DNA from: an uncultured Alphaproteobacteria bacterium
Lineage (GTDB): Bacteria > Pseudomonadota > Alphaproteobacteria > Minwuiales > Minwuiaceae
Direction of reading: 5' to 3'
NCBI GenBank assembly: GCA_913064755.1
Contig: CAJYBQ010000042.1
Location: 1-13,263, forward strand
DNA length: 13,263 bases
Shown here: positions 6,666-13,263 of the stretch, one piece after another
Layout: the number at the start of each line of letters is the position of its first letter
Position numbering within the stretch: position 1 is the first letter of the stretch
Translations under genes and position numbers: made by a program
Notes under the pieces: generated by a model
Databases searched by the model: none
The model's input: the letters and a program-made list of their open reading frames with translations, nothing else
Told to the model about the DNA's origin: nothing

Positions 6666-6838
6666 GACTGCATCCTCCTGCGGCGCACTTCGGCGCTGTT
6701 GTCGTTTTCCCAACGGTATAGCAAATGCCCTGCTGATGAAACGCCAACCGTTCCGCCTGCGCACCCTTGCACCGGAGAGGCAAAAACGCCTTTATGGCGC
6801 GGTGAAATCGTAGCGGAATCTGGGGAGGAGAAACCACG
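6666..6838. other. Divergent intergenic spacer (FAD oxidase / AMP ligase)
   Basis: The spacer separates two divergently transcribed operons and must hold both promoters. On the plus strand I see only a weak TTGCAC (6767-6772) with TTTATG 18 bases on, and a small AGGC/GCCT inverted repeat around AAAAAC (6778-6791). The plus strand ends in a strong GGGGAGGAG ribosome site for the ligase. No open frame here looks coding. Confidence 0.4.
6715..6723 (-). promoter_or_regulatory. Candidate extended -10 for the FAD oxidase/ubiX operon
   Basis: On the minus strand TGCTATACC matches an extended -10 (TGn followed by TATA) and nearly fits the alphaproteobacterial GCTANAWC form. It lies about 50 bases upstream of the oxidase start in the divergent spacer. 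No strong -35 is seen (GTTTCA at 16 bases). Confidence 0.3.
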
Positions 6839-8377
6839 ATGGACGTACGTACGCTGATGGCGCGGGCCGCCACCTTCTACGCGGATCACGAAGCCGTCGT
6901 CTGGGGGGACCGGCGACTGACCTTTGCCGAATCCTGGGATCGATCCGTTCGCCTGGCGAACGGGCTGATCGCGCTGGGCCTGAAACCGGGTGATCGGGTC
7001 GGGGTGCTGGAAGACAATTCCATCGAGGCAGCGGACTTCTTTGCCGGTGCCGCCATCGCGGGCATCGTGCGGGTCCCGCTCTATGCCCGCGACAAGCGCG
7101 AGATGCACCTGCACATGCTGGGGCACACCAATTGCCGCGCCGTGCTGGTGGCCGCGCATTATGCCTCCGACATGGACGGGTTCCTGGATGAACTGCCGGA
7201 CCTTGAACACGTCATTGTCCGCGATGACAGCTACGAGGGCTGGCTGGCGGCGCAGTCCGACGTCATGCCCGAGGTCGAGATCCATCCGGACGACAATTTC
7301 ATCATCCGCCATACAGGTGGAACGACCGGCAAGCCGAAGGGCGTGGCCTATACCCACCGCGCATGGCTGGCGGCAGGCCGGGACTGGTTCTACCTGTTCC
7401 CGGCGGTGGAACCGGGCGACAAGTGCCTGCACGTCGGCCCGATCAGCCACGGATCGGGCTATCAGTACCTGCCCACCTATCTGGCCGGTGGCTGCAACGT
7501 CCTGCTCGACCACTTCCACGCCGGTGAGACCCTGGACCTGATCGCCAGGGAAGGCATCGGCTACGCCTTCTTCGTGCCGACCATGCTGAACACCATGCTG
7601 CAGGATCCGACGGCGCGAGATCGTGATTATTCAAGCCTGAAATGCATCACGGTGGCGGCCGCGCCGATTGCCGATGCCACGGCCTACCTGGCGCGCGAGG
7701 TCTTCGGTGACGTGCTCTACCAGGGTTATGGCCAGACCGAGGTGCTGCCCGTGTCCTTCATGGGGCCGCGCCAGTGGTTCGCCGAGGTCGAGGGATCGAA
7801 CCCCATCCGGTCCTGCGGCATGCCGCTGCCGTTCGCGCTGATCGAGATCTGGGACGAGGAGAACAATCCGGTGCCGCTGGGGGACCCGGGCGAGATCGTG
7901 GCCAAGACCGATGGCCAGATGGTCGGTTTCTGGAACAACCCCGAAGCCACTGCGGAGCGCGTGGTCCGGGGCTGGGTGAAGACCGGCGATATCGGACGGC
8001 TGGACCGCAATGGCTACCTCTACATCCTCGACCGTTCCGACGACATGATCATCTCCGGCGGCTACAACATCTGGCCGCTGGAACTGGAAAACGTCATCGC
8101 CGACCTGCCGGGCTTTGTCGAGGTGGCCGTCTTCGGCGTGCCGCATGAACGCTGGGGCGAGACGCCGCTGGCCGTCTGCGTGCTGGATGGCTCGACGGAG
8201 GTGACGGAGGAAGATGTCATCGCGATCTGTGTCGAACGCCTCGGTTCCTACAAGAAGCCTTCGAAAGCGGTCTTCCAGCGCGAACCGCTGCCGAAGTCGC
8301 CGGTCGGCAAGATCCGCCGCAAGGACCTGCGCGAACCCTATTGGGAAGGCATCGACCGCCGCGTCGCGGGCAGCTGA
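6839..8377 (+). CDS. AMP-dependent acyl-CoA synthetase/ligase
   Basis: A 512-residue member of the ANL superfamily, activating a carboxylic acid to its acyl-adenylate and then its CoA thioester. All core motifs are present: the P-loop HTGGTTGKPKG (158-168), the GPISHGSG segment (200-207), YGQTE (297-301), TGD (382-384), the hinge DRSDDMIISGGYNIWPLELE (398-417) and the C-terminal PKSPVGKIRRKDL, with the adenylation Lys at 491. Length and motifs fit fatty, aryl or short-chain acyl-CoA ligases; the substrate cannot be assigned. The start has GGGGAGGAG 7 bases upstream. It is followed after three bases by an HCCA isomerase-like gene, so the two probably act in one catabolic route. Confidence 0.93.
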   Translation: MDVRTLMARAATFYADHEAVVWGDRRLTFAESWDRSVRLANGLIALGLKPGDRVGVLEDNSIEAADFFAGAAIAGIVRVPLYARDKREMHLHMLGHTNCRAVLVAAHYASDMDGFLDELPDLEHVIVRDDSYEGWLAAQSDVMPEVEIHPDDNFIIRHTGGTTGKPKGVAYTHRAWLAAGRDWFYLFPAVEPGDKCLHVGPISHGSGYQYLPTYLAGGCNVLLDHFHAGETLDLIAREGIGYAFFVPTMLNTMLQDPTARDRDYSSLKCITVAAAPIADATAYLAREVFGDVLYQGYGQTEVLPVSFMGPRQWFAEVEGSNPIRSCGMPLPFALIEIWDEENNPVPLGDPGEIVAKTDGQMVGFWNNPEATAERVVRGWVKTGDIGRLDRNGYLYILDRSDDMIISGGYNIWPLELENVIADLPGFVEVAVFGVPHERWGETPLAVCVLDGSTEVTEEDVIAICVERLGSYKKPSKAVFQREPLPKSPVGKIRRKDLREPYWEGIDRRVAGS

Positions 8378-8380
8378 CAC

Positions 8381-8986
<606 letters not shown>

Positions 8987-8993
8987 TAACCGG

Positions 8994-9482
8994 CTATTGC
9001 CCGGCGTTGCCGAAGATCGCGTGGCGGACCTGGTCTCCGCTGGCCAGGCCGGTCAGGCGCGCGACCCCACCGTTGACTTCCAGCACGGCCAGCGCGGGTT
9101 CACGTGAGGGGATCGGGGTCTCGTCGTGGGGCACGGCATTGTGGTGGATGTGGACGATGACGCCCCGGCGGTCGATGAAGATGATGTCCAGCGGCAGCAG
9201 CGTGTTCTTCATCCAGAAGCTCAATTGCTGTTGCCGTTCGAAGCGGAACAGCATGCCCTGATCCAGCGGCATGACCTCGCGAAACATCAGGCCCCGGCGG
9301 CGGGTGGCCGGCGTGTCGGCCAGTTCCACGGCGAAGCGTCGCTCCCCCCCGGCGGTCTCGATGGCGAGGTCGGTCAGGTCCTGTGCCGTCGCGGGGGCAA
9401 CCCCCGAAAGCAGCAGGAACAACCCGAGGAACAGGCCCGGAACCAGGCCGGTGAGAATGGGCGCATGCAGGTGTTTCATCAT
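8994..9482 (-). CDS. Secreted DUF192 family protein
   Basis: A 162-residue protein with a Sec signal peptide: a short basic start, a hydrophobic core to about residue 27, and an A-T-A cleavage site near 31-33. The mature part is one DUF192 domain, recognisable from RGLMFREVMPLDQGMLFRF (about 63-81), SFWMKNTLLPLDIIFID (about 88-104) and the late ALAVLEVNGG. The family is widespread and its function is not established, so I assign none. The start may be either of two adjacent ATG codons (9482 or 9479), with GGAAG about 10 bases upstream. It begins four bases after the stop of the HDAC-family gene, implying one transcript. Confidence 0.9.
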   Translation of the reverse strand: MMKHLHAPILTGLVPGLFLGLFLLLSGVAPATAQDLTDLAIETAGGERRFAVELADTPATRRRGLMFREVMPLDQGMLFRFERQQQLSFWMKNTLLPLDIIFIDRRGVIVHIHHNAVPHDETPIPSREPALAVLEVNGGVARLTGLASGDQVRHAIFGNAGQ

Positions 9483-9486
9483 CGGG

Positions 9487-10599
9487 TCAGACTTCCACTG
9501 TCGGGGTGGTCAAGGCAAGTACGGCATCCGGTACCCGGCCTTCGCCCGGCGTGTCGGCGAGTGTCGTGAACCAGTGGTCCGGCGGGTTCCGGCCTGCCTG
9601 CCGATGCCAGGTGAGGTCGCGGAGTATCCGTTCCGCCCCCCCGGGGAGGCGGGATGGCCGGGCAAAGCCTGCCAGTGCGCCCCATATCCCGGTCCAGCAA
9701 CGCGCCACCGACCAAGGATTGTAACCACCGCCGCCGAGCACGATCAGCCGGGGGGCGATGCGGTCGATCGCACGTACCGCGCGCCAGATCGCCCGGTTCG
9801 ACAGGGCGAGGCGGCTGAGGGGGTCATCGGCCAGGGCGTCGGCGCCGCATTGCATGATCACCACGTCCGGCTTGAACGCCACCACACGCGGCAGCAGCCC
9901 GTGTTCCAGAACGTGGCGGAACGCGCTGTCACCGGCGCCGCGCGGCAGCGGGTAGTTGCCCACCGTGGCGGTCTGGCGGTGCGGTGTATCCAGGCGATGC
10001 GGCCAGCGGCCGTGTTCATGCGTCGACAGTGTCAGCACGGTGGGGTCGGCATGGGTCGCATCCTCCACCCCGTCGCAGTGGTGCGCGTCCACGTCGACAT
10101 AGGCGATGCGGCCGACACCACGGTCCTGCAGACGCAGGATGGCCAGCACCGGGTCGTTGAAATAGCAGAAGCCGGAGGCCCGGTCGGGGCGGCCGTGATG
10201 GGTGCCACCGGCGGGTGTGTGCACCCGGCGGACGCGGTCGCCGGCAACCAGGTCCGCCGCCAGCAGGCTGGCACCGACAGCGGTGGCGGGGCGGCGGAAT
10301 ATCTCCCCGTAGACCGGGTTCTCAAGCTTGCCGATATTGTGTTTCGCGATCAGTTCGGGCGTGGCCTTCTGCGTCCGCTCCGCCGCCATGACGGCGGCGA
10401 TGTAGTCCCGGTCGTGGAACCGGGCCAGTTCATCGACCGTGGCAAGGGGGCTTTCGAGGTAGCTGCTGTCGTCCAGCCAGCCGAGGGCGCGACAAAGGTC
10501 CATCACGGTCGAGACACGCGGGATTGCCAGCGGATGGCGTCGCCCGTAGCGCGACGTGCGATAGATCTCGCTGCCGATGAAGACCGTGTCTGGCCGCAC
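9487..10599 (-). CDS. Histone deacetylase family (AcuC/HDAC-like) amidohydrolase
   Basis: A 370-residue zinc-dependent amidohydrolase of the arginase-deacetylase fold, which removes acetyl groups from lysines or polyamines. The His pair is GTHHG (132-136), followed by FCYFND (144-149). The zinc-binding motif is DVDAHH (169-174), giving Asp171 and His173 as ligands; Asp254 in QCGAD is the third, and Tyr293 in GGGGYN is the transition-state Tyr. All catalytic positions are therefore kept, and activity is likely. The motif runs HHCDG rather than the commoner HHGDG. The start is a GTG at 10599, limited by a stop upstream; the ribosome site is weak. Substrate is not known. Its start is only 15 bases from the -35 of the divergent thi promoter. 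Confidence 0.9.
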   Translation of the reverse strand: MRPDTVFIGSEIYRTSRYGRRHPLAIPRVSTVMDLCRALGWLDDSSYLESPLATVDELARFHDRDYIAAVMAAERTQKATPELIAKHNIGKLENPVYGEIFRRPATAVGASLLAADLVAGDRVRRVHTPAGGTHHGRPDRASGFCYFNDPVLAILRLQDRGVGRIAYVDVDAHHCDGVEDATHADPTVLTLSTHEHGRWPHRLDTPHRQTATVGNYPLPRGAGDSAFRHVLEHGLLPRVVAFKPDVVIMQCGADALADDPLSRLALSNRAIWRAVRAIDRIAPRLIVLGGGGYNPWSVARCWTGIWGALAGFARPSRLPGGAERILRDLTWHRQAGRNPPDHWFTTLADTPGEGRVPDAVLALTTPTVEV

Positions 10600-10613
10600 G
10601 TCGTTTGCCCCGC

Positions 10614-10641
10614 TCGACAGAATGAATACGCCCTATATAGT
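10614..10641 (+). promoter_or_regulatory. thiZXY promoter (sigma-70-like)
   Basis: TCGACA (10614-10619) and TATAGT (10636-10641), separated by 16 bases, each match the sigma-70 consensus at 5 of 6 positions. Transcription would start near 10648, exactly where the riboswitch begins. The TATATA core is palindromic and might also serve the divergent HDAC-family gene. Confidence 0.65.
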
Positions 10642-10647
10642 GCGTCG

Positions 10648-10731
10648 AACCGGGGGAGCCGCAAGTATGGCTGAGAGGTGCATGACGCACGACCCCTTGA
10701 ACCTGATCCGGCTGGTACCGGCGTAGGGAGG
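10648..10731 (+). ncRNA. TPP riboswitch (THI box) leader of thiZXY
   Basis: This stretch carries the thiamin pyrophosphate aptamer landmarks: GGGGGAGCC (10652-10660), the pyrimidine-sensing GGCTGAGAG (10669-10677), GACCCCTTGAACCTGATC (10691-10708), and GGTACCGGCGTAGGGA (10714-10729). P2 can form between GGGG and CCCC (10693-10696). A variable P3a is GTGC/GCAC, and CCGG/CCGG (10708-10711 and 10718-10721) closes the pyrophosphate arm. The GGGAGGGA end is also the likely ribosome site for thiZ, about 10 bases before its ATG, so TPP binding probably blocks translation initiation. No terminator hairpin lies between it and thiZ. Confidence 0.95.
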
Positions 10732-10742
10732 GACCGTGGCCC

Positions 10743-11510
10743 ATGGGCGCAATGCCGGGCACATCATCTGACCATTCCACGACACTGGCTGCCGGTATCG
10801 GCCTGCATCTGCAGGACCTTGCCGTCTCCTACGGCGCGCGCACGATCCTGCGCGACCTCTCGCTGGATATCCCGGCGGGACGGACGACGTGCCTGCTGGG
10901 GCCGAGCGGCATCGGCAAGTCCACCCTGCTGCGCCGGGTCGCCGGCCTGGTCGACGGTCCGGGCGGGATCATCGCCGATGACGGCAGGCCGCTGGGTGGC
11001 CGCATCGCCCTGATGGGGCAGGGGGATGGCCTGCTGCCCTGGCTGAGCGCGCTGGACAACGTGCTGCTGGGCGCGCGGATGCGGCAGGAGCGACCGGACC
11101 GAGACCGGGCGCAGGCCATGCTGGCCCGCGTCGGCCTGCCCGACATCGGTGCGGCCCGGCCGGCAACCCTGTCCGGTGGCATGCGTCAGCGCGTTGCCCT
11201 GGCCCGCACCCTGATGGAAGACCGCCCGCTGGTGCTGATGGACGAACCGTTCTCGGCGGTCGATGCCCTGACCCGGTTGCGGCTGCAGGACCTGGCGGCG
11301 GAGATGCTGGCGGGTCGCACGGTCCTGATGGTCACGCATGATCCCTGGGAAGCGATCCGCATCAGTCACGTCATCACGGTCATGACCGGCGATCCGGCGA
11401 CCATTCGCCGGACCCTGAACCCTGCAGGTGACACACCGCGTGCCATCGACACGGACGCGGCGCGCGATCTCTGGCGGGAACTGATGCACGCTTTGGGGCA
11501 GGGGACATGA
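10743..11510 (+). CDS. thiZ: ThiZ, ATPase of thiamin pyrimidine-precursor ABC importer
   Basis: A 255-residue ABC ATPase that powers import by the ThiXYZ transporter for HMP or a related formylaminopyrimidine. Walker A is GPSGIGKST (53-61), the Q-loop glutamine is Q93, the signature LSGGMRQRVALA is at 143-154, Walker B with the catalytic Glu is VLMDEPF (164-170) and the switch His is H199 in VTHD. The assignment rests on its place behind a TPP riboswitch and next to the cognate permease and binding protein; the ATPase alone resembles the NitT/TauT class. The start is ATG 10743, or possibly 10752. It overlaps thiX by ATGA. Confidence 0.92.
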   Translation: MGAMPGTSSDHSTTLAAGIGLHLQDLAVSYGARTILRDLSLDIPAGRTTCLLGPSGIGKSTLLRRVAGLVDGPGGIIADDGRPLGGRIALMGQGDGLLPWLSALDNVLLGARMRQERPDRDRAQAMLARVGLPDIGAARPATLSGGMRQRVALARTLMEDRPLVLMDEPFSAVDALTRLRLQDLAAEMLAGRTVLMVTHDPWEAIRISHVITVMTGDPATIRRTLNPAGDTPRAIDTDAARDLWRELMHALGQGT

Positions 11511-12277
11511 ACCGCCTGGTCACCGGTATCGTCACGGCGGCCGTGCTGCTGGGGCTCTGGCAGGCCTATGTCAGCATCAGCGGGATCGAGGCCTTTCTGC
11601 TGCCCGGTCCGGTCGCCGTCATGGTGACGCTGTTCGAACGTTTCGATCTGATCATGCACCACCTGGGCATCACGGCGCTGGAGATCGTGCTGGGGTTGTT
11701 GATCGGCACCCTGCTGGGCGTGACCTCCGCGATCCTGATCCACACGATACCCGTGGCCAGGCGCATCGGACTGCCGCTGCTGGTCATCAGCCAGGCGATC
11801 CCCGTGTTCGCGCTGGCGCCGCTGCTGGTGCTCTGGCTCGGCTATGATCTCTGGTCCAAGGTCGCCATGGCCGTGCTGATCATCTTCTTCCCCGTGACTA
11901 CCGCCTTCCTCGACGGGTTGCGCCGCACCGACCCCGGCATGATGGACCTGGCGAGCATCATGGCCGCGACCCGGTCACCGCTGCGCCGCACGATCTCCCT
12001 GCTGATCCATATCCGCATCCCCGCGGCACTGCCCGCGCTGGCCTCTGGTCTGCGCGTTGCCACCGGCGTGGCGCCGATCGGTGCCGTGGTGGGGGAATGG
12101 GTCGGGTCCAGCGCGGGGCTGGGCTTCCTGATGCTGCATGCCAACGGGCGGATGCAGATCGACCTGCTGTTCGCCGCGCTGTTCGTGCTCTCGCTGTTCT
12201 CCGTCCTGCTCTGGCTCAGCGTCGATGCGCTGCTCCGCCGGGCGTTGCCCTGGCAGCCTGACAGCTTCGCCAAATGA
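11507..12277 (+). CDS. thiX: ThiX, permease of thiamin pyrimidine-precursor ABC importer
   Basis: A 256-residue inner-membrane permease of the NitT/TauT-like binding-protein-dependent type. About six membrane segments can be seen (about 5-24, 55-78, 88-112, 119-136, 184-200 and 220-243). The ATPase-docking EAA loop is AATRSPLRRTISLLIHIRIPAALPALASGLR (about 153-183), including the conserved PAALPxLxSGLR end. GPVAV in the first periplasmic stretch is also typical. It starts within the stop of thiZ (ATGA), indicating translational coupling, and is followed after 41 bases by thiY. Confidence 0.92.
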   Translation: MNRLVTGIVTAAVLLGLWQAYVSISGIEAFLLPGPVAVMVTLFERFDLIMHHLGITALEIVLGLLIGTLLGVTSAILIHTIPVARRIGLPLLVISQAIPVFALAPLLVLWLGYDLWSKVAMAVLIIFFPVTTAFLDGLRRTDPGMMDLASIMAATRSPLRRTISLLIHIRIPAALPALASGLRVATGVAPIGAVVGEWVGSSAGLGFLMLHANGRMQIDLLFAALFVLSLFSVLLWLSVDALLRRALPWQPDSFAK

Positions 12278-12318
12278 TCAATCCTGCTTTTGAATCAATA
12301 TCAAGGAGACGTTTCCTC

Positions 12319-13263
12319 ATGCATCGCATCCTACCCCTGGTCCTGTCGGCTCTGCTGCTGACCGCGACCGCCCTGCCGTCACGTGCCGCAGACAAGATGA
12401 CGGTTCTGCTCGACTGGTTCGTCAATCCCGACCACGGTCCGCTCTATGTCGCCGAAGCCATCGGCGCGTTCGAGCGGCGGGGCCTGGAGATCGAGTTCAT
12501 CGCGCCGGCCGATCCCAACGATCCGCCGAAGCTGGTCGCCGCAAGGCAGGCGGAACTTGCCATATCCTACCAGCCGCAGCTGCACATCCAGGTTGCGGCG
12601 GGTCTGCCGCTGCGCCGGATCGGCACCCTGGTCGCCACGCCGCTGAACAGCCTCGTCGTTCTGGCCGATGGCCCGATCAGGTCGCTGGCGGACCTCAAGG
12701 GCAAGCGGGTCGGATTCTCGGTCGGCGGTTTCGAGGATGCCATCCTGGGCGCCATGCTGGAACCGCATGGTCTGACCCTGGCGGACGTCGAGATGATCAA
12801 CGTCAACTTCTCGCTCTCTCCGGCGCTCTATACCGGGCAGGTGGATGCCGTGATCGGTGCGTTCCGCAACTTCGAACTCAACCAGATGGATATCGTGGGC
12901 AAGCCGGGCCGCGCCTTCTTTGTCGAGGCGGAGGGCGTGCCGTCCTATGACGAGCTGATCGTCGTGGCGCACGCGGACACGGTGGACGATGCGCGCTACC
13001 CGCGCTTCCTCGCCGCGCTGGAGGAAGCCGTGCAGTTCATGGTCAACGACCCGGACGGGGCGTGGAAGCTGTTCCTGGTCGCGAACCCTGACCTTGACGA
13101 CGAACTGAACCGCCGTGCCTGGCGCGATACGCTGCCGCGCTTTGCCCTGCGCCCGGCAGCGCTGGATCACGGCCGCTACGACCGTTTCGCGAATTTTCTT
13201 GCGGAACGGGGGCTTATCGCCACCGCCGAACCTGCCGGGGCCTACGCGGTTGAAGTTGGTCGA
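12319..13263 (+). CDS. thiY: ThiY, periplasmic pyrimidine-precursor-binding protein (3' end at window edge)
   Basis: The frame is open for 315 codons to the last base, with no stop, so it is partial, though the family length of about 310-330 means it lacks little. It begins with a Sec signal peptide (hydrophobic core to residue 19, cleavage near SRA|AD at 23). The mature start LLDWFVNPDHGPLYVAEAIGAFE (30-52) is the THI5/NMT1 signature, followed by ISYQPQLHIQVAAGLPLRRIGTLV and DLKGKRVGFSVGGFED. Relatives bind HMP or formylaminopyrimidine, a thiamin pyrimidine degradation product. AAGGAGA lies 9 bases upstream of the ATG at 12319. It is the third gene of the riboswitch-controlled operon. Confidence 0.93.
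   Translation, partial: MHRILPLVLSALLLTATALPSRAADKMTVLLDWFVNPDHGPLYVAEAIGAFERRGLEIEFIAPADPNDPPKLVAARQAELAISYQPQLHIQVAAGLPLRRIGTLVATPLNSLVVLADGPIRSLADLKGKRVGFSVGGFEDAILGAMLEPHGLTLADVEMINVNFSLSPALYTGQVDAVIGAFRNFELNQMDIVGKPGRAFFVEAEGVPSYDELIVVAHADTVDDARYPRFLAALEEAVQFMVNDPDGAWKLFLVANPDLDDELNRRAWRDTLPRFALRPAALDHGRYDRFANFLAERGLIATAEPAGAYAVEVGR

Noticed and set aside
6647..7519. 290-residue minus-strand open frame
   Set aside because: Antisense to the AMP ligase N-terminal domain and lacks a ribosome site or motifs.
9271..10674. 467-residue plus-strand open frame
   Set aside because: It is antisense to the DUF192 and HDAC genes, whose catalytic motifs are intact. Its composition (Arg/Ala/Gly-rich, no domain) is typical of a high-GC shadow frame.
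12379..13170. 263-residue minus-strand open frame
   Set aside because: Antisense to thiY, which has a signal peptide and THI5 motifs; no recognisable domain on the minus strand.

Overview
The window looks like the end of a draft-assembly contig from a high-GC alphaproteobacterium, plausibly Rhodospirillales-like. That placement is inferred from GC-rich codon use, dense short operons on both strands, and the gene mix: an FAD-linked D-lactate dehydrogenase-type oxidase, a nu-class GST, a MaoC hydratase, an MSMEG_1061-type flavoprotein and thiZXY behind a THI box. No 16S or other taxonomic marker is present. There are no RNA genes apart from one riboswitch, and no CRISPR, insertion sequence, phage or integrase genes.

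Bases 1-113 are not genomic. Positions 56-113 are the Illumina P5/TruSeq universal adapter with one mismatch. Next to it is a run of ten T and about 45 bases of unrelated sequence, which is what a read running through a short insert, the adapter and off the template end leaves behind. The genome starts at 114, inside a DNA glycosylase gene that is therefore truncated at its active site.

Layout. (1) Minus strand, 3435 to 114: a YfcG-like glutathione transferase, a PPOX-type flavoprotein, a 3-hydroxyisobutyrate dehydrogenase-like enzyme, an EVE-domain protein and an AlkA-like glycosylase, read in that order in one or two transcripts. (2) Plus strand, 3543-4636: a MaoC hot-dog protein overlapping (ATGA) an uncharacterised lipoprotein. 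(3) Minus strand, 6665 to 4676: an FAD-linked D-2-hydroxyacid dehydrogenase followed closely by ubiX. (4) Plus strand, divergent, 6839-8986: an AMP-forming acyl-CoA ligase and a DsbA-fold HCCA isomerase-like protein. (5) Minus strand, 10599 to 8994: a histone-deacetylase-family amidohydrolase and a secreted DUF192 protein. (6) Plus strand, from about 10614 to the window end: a promoter, a TPP riboswitch and thiZ-thiX-thiY, an ABC importer for a thiamin pyrimidine precursor; thiY reaches the window edge without a stop.

Most genes are ordinary housekeeping or catabolic functions. The best-supported systems-level signal is the TPP-riboswitch-controlled thiZXY operon, whose ribosome binding site abuts the aptamer. 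The most important practical observation is the adapter contamination and the chimeric protein end it creates. I see no convincing undescribed system; the least understood gene is the lipoprotein coupled to the MaoC protein.
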